This document shows positions 43,816-51,514 of a DNA stretch of 64,000 nt, one piece after another (position 1 is the stretch's first letter; every line of letters starts with the position of its first letter). The stretch covers positions 806,001-870,000 of the forward strand of contig NZ_JAFBCJ010000001.1 of NCBI RefSeq assembly GCF_016907675.1, written 5' to 3'. The position numbers and the translations under genes are program-made. Origin of the DNA: Geodermatophilus bullaregiensis (GTDB lineage Bacteria > Actinomycetota > Actinomycetes > Mycobacteriales > Geodermatophilaceae). The notes under the pieces were generated by a model. It was not told the origin of the DNA. It was given only the letters and a program-made list of their open reading frames with translations, and searched no databases.

Positions 43816-46347
43816 TCACAGGCGCGGGTCGACCGGTTCGGACTCCAGCGCGAGGACGGCGAAGACGCACTCGTGCACCCGCCACAGCGGCTCACCGCGG
43901 GCCGCCCGCTCCAGCCCCTCCGTGCCGAGCGCGTACTCCCGCAGGGCCAGCCCGCGCTTGCGCCCGAGGAACCGCTCGCGCAGCCGGTCGAGGTGCCGCG
44001 GCTCGGTGTAGTCCGGCCCGTACACCAGCCGCAGGTACTCGCGGCCGCGCACCTTGAGCCCGGGCTGCACGTACCCCTTCGTGCCGCGGGTGAGGTTGGC
44101 CGCGGGCTTGACGACCATCCCCTCGCCGCCGGCCGCGGTCAGCTCCTCCCACCACGTCGTCGCGGCGGCCTCGCTCGCCGGGTCGGTGACGTCGACGGCC
44201 AGCGAGCGGGTCGCGCGGACCAGCCCGGGATCGGCCTCGGCCAGCCGGTCGGCGAGGGACAGGTGCCAGGCGTGCGGCCGGTCGGCGTACGTCGCGCCGG
44301 CCGTGGCGAGCACCTGGAACGGCGCGATCGAGACGCCGCAGAGCCCGTCGGTCGGCCAGCAGTAGCGCCGGTAGACCTCGGTGAACGACCCGGCGTCGTC
44401 CGCCCGCCGCCGCTGCCGGTCGAGCAGGTCCCCCACGTCCAGACCGCGCGCCGCGGCGGCCTCCAGCGCCGCGACGGCCGCGGGCAGCGCCGTCCGCGCG
44501 GCGGCCCCGACGGCCGCGTACTGGCTGCGGACCAGGTCGCCGGCCTTGGCCGACCACGGCAGCAGCTCGGCGTCGAGCAGCAGCCAGTCGGAGCCGCACT
44601 CGTCGAACAACCCGGCCTCCTGCGCCGCGGCCGAGAGCCGGGCCGAGAACGCGGCCGCGAGGTCGCCGGCGAGGAAGGACCGGCCGGTGCGGGTGTGCAG
44701 CACCCCGGAGCCGTCCCGCCGCACCAGCGCCACCGCCCGGGAGCCCATGTGCTTCTCCTGGCAGACGACCTCCGCCACGCCCTCGCCGCGGTAGTACGCG
44801 AACGCCTCCGCGGGGTGCTCGAGCAGTCCGGGCCGGGTCGACGTGGCCGAGGGGCTCATCGTCGGCGGCAGGTACAGCAGCTGCTCCGGTGCGACGGCGA
44901 AGCGGCTCATCACCTCGATCGCCGCCGCGGCGTTCTCCTCCCGCACGGTCACCCGCCCGGCCAGCCGGGTCTCGACGACGCGCTTGCCGAGCACGTCGTC
45001 GACGTCCAGGACGCCGTCCGGACGGGTCGCCCCGGCCGGCGGGGCGGCGTCCTCCACGGTCGGGAACGGGCGGGCCGGCGCGTAGTGGGTCTGCCGCGCC
45101 GCGACGCTGACCAGCTCCCGCTCCGGGTAGCGCAGCGCGGTCAGCCGGCCGCCGAACACGCAGCCGGTGTCCAGGCAGAGCGTGTCGTTCACCCACTCCG
45201 GGGTCGGCACCGGGGTGTGCCCGTAGAGCACCATCGCGCGGCCGCGGTACTCCCTGGCCCAGGGATGGCGCACCGGCAGGCCGAACTCGTCGGTCTCCCC
45301 GGTGGTGTCGCCGTAGAGCGCGAAGCTGCGCACCCGGGCGCTGGACCGGCCCTGCAGCGACTCCGTGAGCCCCGCGTGCGCGACGACCAGTGCGCCGCCG
45401 TCGAGCACGTAGTGGCTGACCAGGCCGTCGCAGAAGGCCTCGACCTCCCGGCGGAAGTCCTCGTCCTCGGCCTCGAGCTGGGCCAGCGTGCGCTCCAGGC
45501 CGTGCGTGACCTGGACGTCGCGGCCGCGCAGGGCGCGGACCAGCTTGTTCTCGTGGTTGCCGGGGACGCACAGCGCGTGCCCCGCGGCGACCATCCCCAT
45601 GACCAGGCGCAGCACGCCGGGTGAGTCCGGACCGCGGTCGACGAGGTCGCCGAGGAAGACCGCGCGCCGGCCCCCGGGGTGGACGGCGTCGACCGCGCGG
45701 CCCCGCTCGTCGCGGCGCAGCGCGTAGCCGAGCTCCCCGAGCAGGTCCTCGAGCTCCTCGCGGCAGCCGTGCACGTCGCCGACCACGTCGAACGGGCCGG
45801 TGTCCTCGCGCCGGTCGTTGTACTGCCTCTCGTAGGTGACGACGGCGCGCTCGACGTCGTCCGGGCCGAGGACGTGCACCTTGCGGAAGCCCTCGCGGCC
45901 CAGCCCCCGCAGCCCGCGCCGCAGGTCGGCGCGCTGCCGCTGGACGACGCCGGGCGGCAGGTCGCGGTCCGGACGCTCCGCGTTGCGGGCCAGGCACACG
46001 CCCTCCGGGACGTCGAGGACGATCGCCACGGGCAGCACGTCGTGCTCGCGCGCCAGCCGCACCAGCGACGCGCGGTCCTCGGCCTTGACGTTGGTGGCGT
46101 CGACGACCGTCAGCCGCCCGGCGCGCAGCCGGATCCCGGCGATGTGGTGCAGCAGCGCGAAGGCGGCCGGGGTCGCCGACTGGTCGTTCTCGTCGTCGGC
46201 CACCAGGCCGCGGCAGAAGTCACTGGAGAGCACCTGGGTCGGCGCGAAGTGCCGGCGCGCGAAGGTGCTCTTGCCCGAGCCGCTCACCCCGATCAGGACG
46301 ACGAGGGACAGGTCGGGGACGGCGAGGGTGCGGGGTGCGCCGGTCAT
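43816..46347 (-). CDS. pnkp: Polynucleotide kinase-phosphatase with RNA ligase domain (bacterial Pnkp)
   Basis: 843 residues in three modules. An N-terminal P-loop kinase (IGVSGSGKSTFARRHF, residues 20-35; about 1-170) phosphorylates 5'-OH ends. A central calcineurin-type phosphatase carries VVGDVHGCREE, GDLVDRGPDS and CVPGNHENK (about 180-420) and heals 2',3'-cyclic ends. A C-terminal adenylyltransferase has the ligase lysine in CQEKHMGSRAV near residue 530 and VVKPAANLTRG. The protein partners with Hen1 to repair RNA. Its ATG overlaps the hen1 stop as ATGA. Confidence 0.96.
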   Translation of the reverse strand: MTGAPRTLAVPDLSLVVLIGVSGSGKSTFARRHFAPTQVLSSDFCRGLVADDENDQSATPAAFALLHHIAGIRLRAGRLTVVDATNVKAEDRASLVRLAREHDVLPVAIVLDVPEGVCLARNAERPDRDLPPGVVQRQRADLRRGLRGLGREGFRKVHVLGPDDVERAVVTYERQYNDRREDTGPFDVVGDVHGCREELEDLLGELGYALRRDERGRAVDAVHPGGRRAVFLGDLVDRGPDSPGVLRLVMGMVAAGHALCVPGNHENKLVRALRGRDVQVTHGLERTLAQLEAEDEDFRREVEAFCDGLVSHYVLDGGALVVAHAGLTESLQGRSSARVRSFALYGDTTGETDEFGLPVRHPWAREYRGRAMVLYGHTPVPTPEWVNDTLCLDTGCVFGGRLTALRYPERELVSVAARQTHYAPARPFPTVEDAAPPAGATRPDGVLDVDDVLGKRVVETRLAGRVTVREENAAAAIEVMSRFAVAPEQLLYLPPTMSPSATSTRPGLLEHPAEAFAYYRGEGVAEVVCQEKHMGSRAVALVRRDGSGVLHTRTGRSFLAGDLAAAFSARLSAAAQEAGLFDECGSDWLLLDAELLPWSAKAGDLVRSQYAAVGAAARTALPAAVAALEAAAARGLDVGDLLDRQRRRADDAGSFTEVYRRYCWPTDGLCGVSIAPFQVLATAGATYADRPHAWHLSLADRLAEADPGLVRATRSLAVDVTDPASEAAATTWWEELTAAGGEGMVVKPAANLTRGTKGYVQPGLKVRGREYLRLVYGPDYTEPRHLDRLRERFLGRKRGLALREYALGTEGLERAARGEPLWRVHECVFAVLALESEPVDPRL

Positions 46348-47795
46348 GCCGCCACCTCCGCGGCACCGCGGGTGAACACGGCCATCTGCGACGGCCGGCC
46401 GACCTCGGGGTCGTCGTCGCCGACGCCGAGCAGCCGGACGGTGTACCCGTACCGCTCCCCCACCGCGGAGGCCCACGCGGCGAACTCCGCGCGGGTCCAC
46501 TCGAAGCGGTGGTCGCGGTGCCGGAACACGCCGGCCGCCAGCCCCTCGAAGCGCACGTTGTACTCGACGTTGGGCGTGGTGACGACGACGGTCGCCGGCG
46601 CGGCGGCACCGAACACCGCGTGCTCGAGCGCGGGGAGCCGGTCGGGGTCGAGGTGCTCGACGACCTCCACGAGCACCGCCGCGTCGTAGCCGCGCAGGCG
46701 GGCGTCGGTGTAGGTCAGGCCGCTCTGCAGCAGCCGGACCCGGGCGCGCTGCCGCTCGGGCATGCGGTCCAGCCTCAGCCGGCGCGCGGCCACCTCCAGC
46801 GCCCGGGCGCTGACGTCGACGCCGAGCACCTCGGTGAACGCCGGCTCGGCCAGCAGGGCGGGCAGCAGCGCGCCGGCGCCGCAGCCGAGGTCGATCACCC
46901 GCTGGGCGCCCGCCGAGCGCAGCGCGGCGAGCACCGCCCCGTGCCGCTGCAGCGCGAGGGGCACCGGCCGGTCGGTGGCCTCGTCCCCGGGAGCCGGCCC
47001 GCCGGCGGCCGCGAGGGGCGGGGCGGTGGCGTCGTCCAGGGTGTCGGGCTCGGCGTCGTCGACCTCGGCCAGCCGCTCGATGGCCCGGCGGGTCAGCGCG
47101 GCGCGGTGCTTGAGGTAGCGGCTCGTGATGAGGTCCCGGTCCGGGTGGCCGGCCAGCCAGCCGCCGCCGGCGCGCAGCAGCTTGTCGACCTCGTCGGTGC
47201 CGATCCAGTGGTGCTTGGCGTCGTCGAGCACGGGCAGGGCGACGTAGAGGTGGTTGAGCGCGTCGGCGAGGCGGAGGTCGCCGGTCAGCCGCAGGTCGAC
47301 GTAGCGCGAGTCGCCCCACTCGGGGAACCGGTCGTCGAGCGGCACCGGGGTCGCCTCGACCGCCCAGCCGAGCGGGACGAAGAAGCGCTGCGCCATCTCG
47401 GCGCCGCCGCGGCAGGACAGCGCGGGGACGTGCACCTCCAGCGGCAGGGCGACGTCGACCAGCCCGGGCCGCTCCCTGCTGACGCCGCGGCGGGCGCTGG
47501 CGAAGGCCCTGCCGAGTGCGACGGCCAGCAGGCTGGACGCGGCGTAGGGCCGGTCGTTGACGTACTGCGCGAGGGCCGCGCCCTCGGTCCCGCCGGCGCG
47601 GGCGGTGCGCACCAGCCCGACCGGGTCCACCTCGAGCAGCAGCGCGACCGTGCACCGCCGGTCGGTCGCCTCCGGGTAGAAGACGTGCGCCGTGCCGGTC
47701 GAGACCTCCACCTGCTGCGCCCGCGCGGGGTTCTTGTGCAGCAGGAACCCGAGGTCGGTGGCGGGCACGTGCGTGGTGGACAGGGTGACGAGCAC
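46344..47795 (-). CDS. hen1: 3' terminal RNA ribose 2'-O-methyltransferase Hen1
   Basis: 483 residues. The N-terminal 240 residues form the bacterial Hen1 N domain that binds Pnkp (starts LVTLSTTHVPATDLGFLLHK). The C-terminal methyltransferase has the SAM loop VIDLGCGAGALLPALL near residue 305 and the Mn-binding motif VEVVEHLDPDR. Hen1 methylates the ribose at the repaired end so that a ribotoxin cannot cut again. The start is GTG. The operon order hen1-pnkp is the usual one. Confidence 0.95.
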   Translation of the reverse strand: MLVTLSTTHVPATDLGFLLHKNPARAQQVEVSTGTAHVFYPEATDRRCTVALLLEVDPVGLVRTARAGGTEGAALAQYVNDRPYAASSLLAVALGRAFASARRGVSRERPGLVDVALPLEVHVPALSCRGGAEMAQRFFVPLGWAVEATPVPLDDRFPEWGDSRYVDLRLTGDLRLADALNHLYVALPVLDDAKHHWIGTDEVDKLLRAGGGWLAGHPDRDLITSRYLKHRAALTRRAIERLAEVDDAEPDTLDDATAPPLAAAGGPAPGDEATDRPVPLALQRHGAVLAALRSAGAQRVIDLGCGAGALLPALLAEPAFTEVLGVDVSARALEVAARRLRLDRMPERQRARVRLLQSGLTYTDARLRGYDAAVLVEVVEHLDPDRLPALEHAVFGAAAPATVVVTTPNVEYNVRFEGLAAGVFRHRDHRFEWTRAEFAAWASAVGERYGYTVRLLGVGDDDPEVGRPSQMAVFTRGAAEVAA

Positions 47796-47986
47796 GCCGC
47801 AGTGTCACCGACCCGGAGCCGCTGGTCGACCGGGTTGTGACCCTCGGGGTGCCCCCGCCCCGACCGGACCGACCCGGCCCTGCGTCCAGCCCACCACGAC
47901 CGAGGCCGCGAGCGCCGGGCGGTGTCACCGGGGCGGACGGGGTCGGCCACTAGCGTTCGGGGGATGACGGGTGTCGGGAGGGACGG

Positions 47987-48754
47987 GTGAGCCCTCTGCC
48001 GGTGCCAGGAGCGGCCCGCCGCGTCCGCCGGGACTGGGCGCTGCTGACGGGCGGCGGCGAGCCGGCGGAGGTGTTCGACCCGTCGATGGTCGCCGACCTG
48101 CCGGAACCGGCGCGCCGCTGGCTGGTGCACGCGATCACACCGGGGACGCCGCTGTGGGGGTCGGTGGTCCTGACCATGCGGGGTGAGATCCGCCTGGGCG
48201 CCTGGCGGCCCTTCACCGCCCGGCAGGTCCTCGCTCCGCCCCGCGGGTTCGTCTGGGCCGCGAGGGCTCGGTTCCTCGGCCTGCCGGTGACCGGCTTCGA
48301 CCGGTACAGCTCCGGTTCCGGGCAGATGGACTGGCGGCTCGGCGGGCTCGTCCCCGTCATGACCGCCACCGGCTCCGACGTCACGCGCAGTGCCGCGGGG
48401 CGCCTGGCCGGTGAGACGGCACTGGCGCCCACCACCTTCCGCGCGGCCACCTGGACCGCCGGGGCCGACGAGGACCGCACCGTGGTGACCTGGCGCATCG
48501 ACGACCACGAGGAGCGCGCGGAGTTCCGGGTGGATCCCGACGGACGGTTGCTCGAGGTCACGATGCAGCGCTGGGGCGACCCCGACGGCGTCCCCTTCGG
48601 GCGGCATCCCTTCGGCGTCGCCATCGAGGCCGAGGACACCTTCGGTGGCGTGACCATCGGCTCGGTGTTGCGTGCCGGCTGGTGGTGGGGCACCGACCGC
48701 CAGCCCGAGGGCGAGTTCTTCCGGGCCCGGATCACCGGAGCCCGGTTCCGCTGA
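47987..48754 (+). CDS. DUF6544/DUF6920-type protein
   Basis: 255 residues, cytosolic, with WLVHAITPGTPLWGSVVLTMRGE and DRYSSGSGQMDWRLGGLVPVM typical of the DUF6544/DUF6920 group, common beside lipid or polymer metabolism genes but with no known reaction. GGGAGGG lies five bases before the GTG. A TAGCGT -10-like element (about 47951) with the gene immediately downstream suggests its own promoter. Confidence 0.7.
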   Translation: MSPLPVPGAARRVRRDWALLTGGGEPAEVFDPSMVADLPEPARRWLVHAITPGTPLWGSVVLTMRGEIRLGAWRPFTARQVLAPPRGFVWAARARFLGLPVTGFDRYSSGSGQMDWRLGGLVPVMTATGSDVTRSAAGRLAGETALAPTTFRAATWTAGADEDRTVVTWRIDDHEERAEFRVDPDGRLLEVTMQRWGDPDGVPFGRHPFGVAIEAEDTFGGVTIGSVLRAGWWWGTDRQPEGEFFRARITGARFR

Positions 48755-48960
48755 TCGGCAGGACGCACGGCCGCGGCAGGACCACCCGCCGGCCGGACCA
48801 CGTGCGTGGACCCGCCGAGGTCGCGGTGGACGTGCGGACCCGCTCGCGGCGGCCGAGGACAACCGCCCGGACCGTTCAACGGATCGCACCGGCGCCCCGT
48901 ACACCCGTGTGACTCGCACAGCCGGGTCCGGCCGTCCGGCCGAGAGCAGAGGAGTTCGTC

Positions 48961-49614
48961 ATGCGACTCGCCTTCCGCACCGCAGCAATCGCCACCTTCA
49001 GCATCGCCGCCATGGGCCTGGGGACCCCGCTCGCACTCGCCCACGGCGGCGACGGCGACAGCGGCAGCACCAGCAGCGGGGGGAGCTACGGCGCCAGCTA
49101 CGACCGCGGCGACGGCCGCGACGGCGTCCGCGCCGCCTCCTACGTCAACCGCGACACCGGGGCGCCGACGGAGAACCCCGACGTCGACCGCGGCTCCTCC
49201 TGCGCCGACCCCGACCAGCGGGACCGGCAGCGGCTCAGCGACCCCGGCGCCACGAACCGCAACGTGCACAACGACGCCTGCTTCCTCGACCGGCAGGGCC
49301 AGAAGGTGAACGGCCCGGCCTCCTTCCAGAGCTCCGGCGTCGGCTCCATCAGCGCCTGCCCCGACCCCGACGGCGCCGCGGGACCCGAGTACTCACGGCT
49401 CAGCGACACCAACGGCGACGGCCGCAACGACCTCTGCTTCCAGTCCAGCTACCAGATGACCGGCGCAGCGGGTGACCTCGAGTTCCACGCCCGCTTCAAC
49501 AACAGCACCACGGCGGGCACCCAGTACGTCGTCTGGTGCGCCGACGCCGACGCCAACGGCTGCCGCGACGAGCGGGTGAAGGACGACGTCACCATCAAGT
49601 GGACCAACGCCTGA
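48961..49614 (+). CDS. Secreted Cys-motif protein with internal repeats
   Basis: 217 residues with a Sec signal peptide (cleavage after ALA about residue 27). The mature part holds two related blocks: CADPDQRDRQRLSD ... NDACF and CPDPDGAAGPEYSRLSD ... NDLCF. Each begins Cys-x-Asp-Pro-Asp and ends Asn-Asp-x-Cys-Phe, with a third short Cys pair in CADADANGC. The Asp/Asn spacing could bind calcium and the Cys pairs form disulfides. I know no family for it. AGAGGAG precedes the ATG. Confidence 0.7.
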   Translation: MRLAFRTAAIATFSIAAMGLGTPLALAHGGDGDSGSTSSGGSYGASYDRGDGRDGVRAASYVNRDTGAPTENPDVDRGSSCADPDQRDRQRLSDPGATNRNVHNDACFLDRQGQKVNGPASFQSSGVGSISACPDPDGAAGPEYSRLSDTNGDGRNDLCFQSSYQMTGAAGDLEFHARFNNSTTAGTQYVVWCADADANGCRDERVKDDVTIKWTNA

Positions 49615-49654
49615 GGTGACAGCAGCCGCGTGAGCGGCTCCGACCGCTGACACC

Positions 49655-49689
49655 CGGCGGGGTCGACGGCCTGGCTGCCGGCCCCGCCG
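49655..49689. terminator. Bidirectional terminator
   Basis: An 8-bp cggcgggg/ccccgccg stem with a shorter inner stem lies between two convergent secreted-protein genes. Confidence 0.65.
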
Positions 49690-49706
49690 ACCGGGCGGTC
49701 GACGAC

Positions 49707-50192
49707 TCAGCCGCTGACCACGTCGAGGGTGAGCGTCCCGGTGTCGTCCCCGAACTCGACGAGCAGACCGTCACCGTGCGCGGTCCGGTAGGTCCCCGAC
49801 CCCCCGGTGATGGCGAAGACCTTCTCGGGGGGCGGCGCGTTCAGGAAGGCGAAGGTGATGGTGTCCTCCTCGCCCGACCGGACGGCACCGGTGCAGTTGG
49901 CGAGGGGCGTCGCGTCGATGACGACGCAGCTCCCGGCCATGTCACCGACCTGCTCGCCGTCCTGGAGGAGGACGTCGTCGAAGACGATGACGTCACCGGC
50001 CGAGAGGCCGGGCTCCCCCAGGTCGACGAGGGTGAACGGGCTGAACTCGACGTCGAACTCCAGGGTGGTGGTCTCCTGGCCGTGACCTCCACCGGGGTCG
50101 TCCGCGCCGGCACTGGCCACGGCCCCGGGGACGAGCAGGGCTGAGGCCACCACCACGGTCCCGACCGCCACGACGCGCCGCGTGCGCTGCAT
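49707..50192 (-). CDS. Secreted allene oxide cyclase barrel-like protein
   Basis: 161 residues with a signal peptide (about 1-28) and then an eight-stranded barrel-like pattern: LVDLGEPGLSAGDVIVFDD, GDMAGSCVVIDAT, TFAFLNAPP, FAITGGSGTYRTAHGDG. Dirigent/AOC-like proteins of this kind are common as secreted proteins in actinobacteria, and their role is unknown. GAGGAGG lies five bases before the ATG. A 7-bp ggggg hairpin lies in its 5' leader. Confidence 0.8.
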   Translation of the reverse strand: MQRTRRVVAVGTVVVASALLVPGAVASAGADDPGGGHGQETTTLEFDVEFSPFTLVDLGEPGLSAGDVIVFDDVLLQDGEQVGDMAGSCVVIDATPLANCTGAVRSGEEDTITFAFLNAPPPEKVFAITGGSGTYRTAHGDGLLVEFGDDTGTLTLDVVSG

Positions 50193-50371
50193 GCTGTCCT
50201 CCTCACCGGGGGCGCACCGTCGCCCCCTCACCAGGGCCTGCACGGAGGGGGGAGGCTCCTCGCGGCACCGCCGCGGAGTCAACGACCGCGGCGGTCCCCC
50301 CGCAGGGGCGCAGCGCGGCGGTCACCGCCCGGGTCCGCCCGTGGCCGCTGGGCGCACCGGGCCGGCCGTCC

Positions 50372-50398
50372 TAGGGTGAGCGATCACGGTGCGCTCAC
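50372..50398 (+). promoter_or_regulatory. Promoter -10 with overlapping inverted repeat
   Basis: TAGGGT (50372-50377) fits an actinobacterial -10. GTGAGCG (50376-50382) and CGCTCAC (50392-50398) form 7-bp arms 9 bases apart, covering the likely transcription start of the SRPBCC gene. A repressor binding here would block initiation. Confidence 0.45.
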
Positions 50399-50416
50399 CA
50401 TCAGGAGATGACGTCG

Positions 50417-50881
50417 ATGACCGCCGAGCTGAGGACGTTCGTCGACATCGACGCCACACCCGAGCGGGTGTGGCACGTGCTGACCGACCTGCCTGCCTAT
50501 CCGGAGTGGAACCCGTTCATCACCAGGGCCGACGGGGCGTTCGTCGTCGGAGGTCGGCTGTCGGTCACCGTGCCGCCGGTAAACGCCTTCGTGCAGCCGC
50601 GACCGCGTCCCAAGGTCCTGGAGGTGGTCCCCCTCCGGCGGCTGCGGGTGAGGAGCGGTCTGGACATGCTGCGCACACCGGGCCTCTTCAGCGTCGAGGT
50701 CACCGTGACCATCACCGAGCACGACGGGGGTGTGCGGCTGTGGTGGCAGGACGAGTTCCGGGGACTGCTGGCACCCCTGCTGATCCGCTCCCTGAACCGT
50801 CACCGGCTGGCCGCCTTCAACGCCATGACCGCCGCACTCAAGGCCCGGGTCGAGGGCTCGCCGGAGCCGCGTCCCGGGTGA
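50417..50881 (+). CDS. SRPBCC family protein (polyketide cyclase/Bet v1 type)
   Basis: 154 residues of the helix-grip fold: IDATPERVWHVLTDLPAYPEWNPFI at the start, a beta-sheet core, and the long C-terminal helix RHRLAAFNAMTAALKARV. Such proteins bind hydrophobic ligands. The second ATG is preferred because AGGAG lies nine bases upstream, whereas the first ATG at 50408 is directly against it. Confidence 0.82.
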   Translation: MTAELRTFVDIDATPERVWHVLTDLPAYPEWNPFITRADGAFVVGGRLSVTVPPVNAFVQPRPRPKVLEVVPLRRLRVRSGLDMLRTPGLFSVEVTVTITEHDGGVRLWWQDEFRGLLAPLLIRSLNRHRLAAFNAMTAALKARVEGSPEPRPG

Positions 50882-50966
50882 GGAGGACTGTCCCTGGTGG
50901 GCCGGCTCCGCGGCACCCGGCCTGCGCGCAGCGGACGCAGCCGCCTCGACACCAGCGGACCGGACA

Positions 50967-51434
50967 GTGACCTGTCCAGCCGTTCCCCACCGTGCTCCGG
51001 TGGTCAGCCCCGAGCGCGTCACCGAGGTGGCGGCGGTCCTGCAGCACCTCACGCGCTGGGCACGGCGACGGGTGGACGTGCGCGCCCTCGCGCTGGTCGG
51101 CTCGTGGGCCCACGGCACGCCGCATCAGGACTCCGACGTCGACGTCGTGCTGCTCACCGGCGCGCCCGAGCACTACGTCCACCGCGACGACTGGACACCC
51201 GACCTGGGCGGCGTCCGACTCGTCAGGACGCTCGAGTGGGGAGCGGTCACGGAACGGCGATTCGCTGTCCGCAGCGGCCTGGAGATCGACCTCGGCGTCG
51301 GCACGCCCGCGTGGGCGTCGGTCGACCCCGTCGACAGCGGCACCCGGAGAGTCGTCTCCGACGGGATGCGGGTGCTCCACGACCCCGACGGGCTGCTGAC
51401 GCTGCTCGCCGCTCGGCTGCAGGGGCGTCCCTGA
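50967..51434 (+). CDS. Nucleotidyltransferase-fold protein
   Basis: 155 residues with the minimal NTase signature GSWAHGTPHQDSDVDVVLL (Gly-Ser and Asp-x-Asp) and a third acidic position in GLEIDLGVG. It resembles aminoglycoside nucleotidyltransferase-like or MNT-type proteins, but no HEPN partner is adjacent. Start GTG at 50967 or 51000 are both possible. Confidence 0.75.
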   Translation: MTCPAVPHRAPVVSPERVTEVAAVLQHLTRWARRRVDVRALALVGSWAHGTPHQDSDVDVVLLTGAPEHYVHRDDWTPDLGGVRLVRTLEWGAVTERRFAVRSGLEIDLGVGTPAWASVDPVDSGTRRVVSDGMRVLHDPDGLLTLLAARLQGRP

Positions 51435-51514
51435 GTCGGCCGCGCAGGGAGACGGGCCGCACCGGGCCCGCGGTCGTCGCAGGCCGGGGCACGAGCTCGG
51501 AGGCGGAACCGACG

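Noticed and set aside
43873..47840. Long plus-strand frames opposite pnkp and hen1
   Set aside because: Antisense shadows of two well-supported enzymes; no motif and no ribosome-binding site.
50967..51434. MNT/HEPN toxin-antitoxin pair
   Set aside because: The nucleotidyltransferase motif is present but no HEPN-like partner gene is adjacent.
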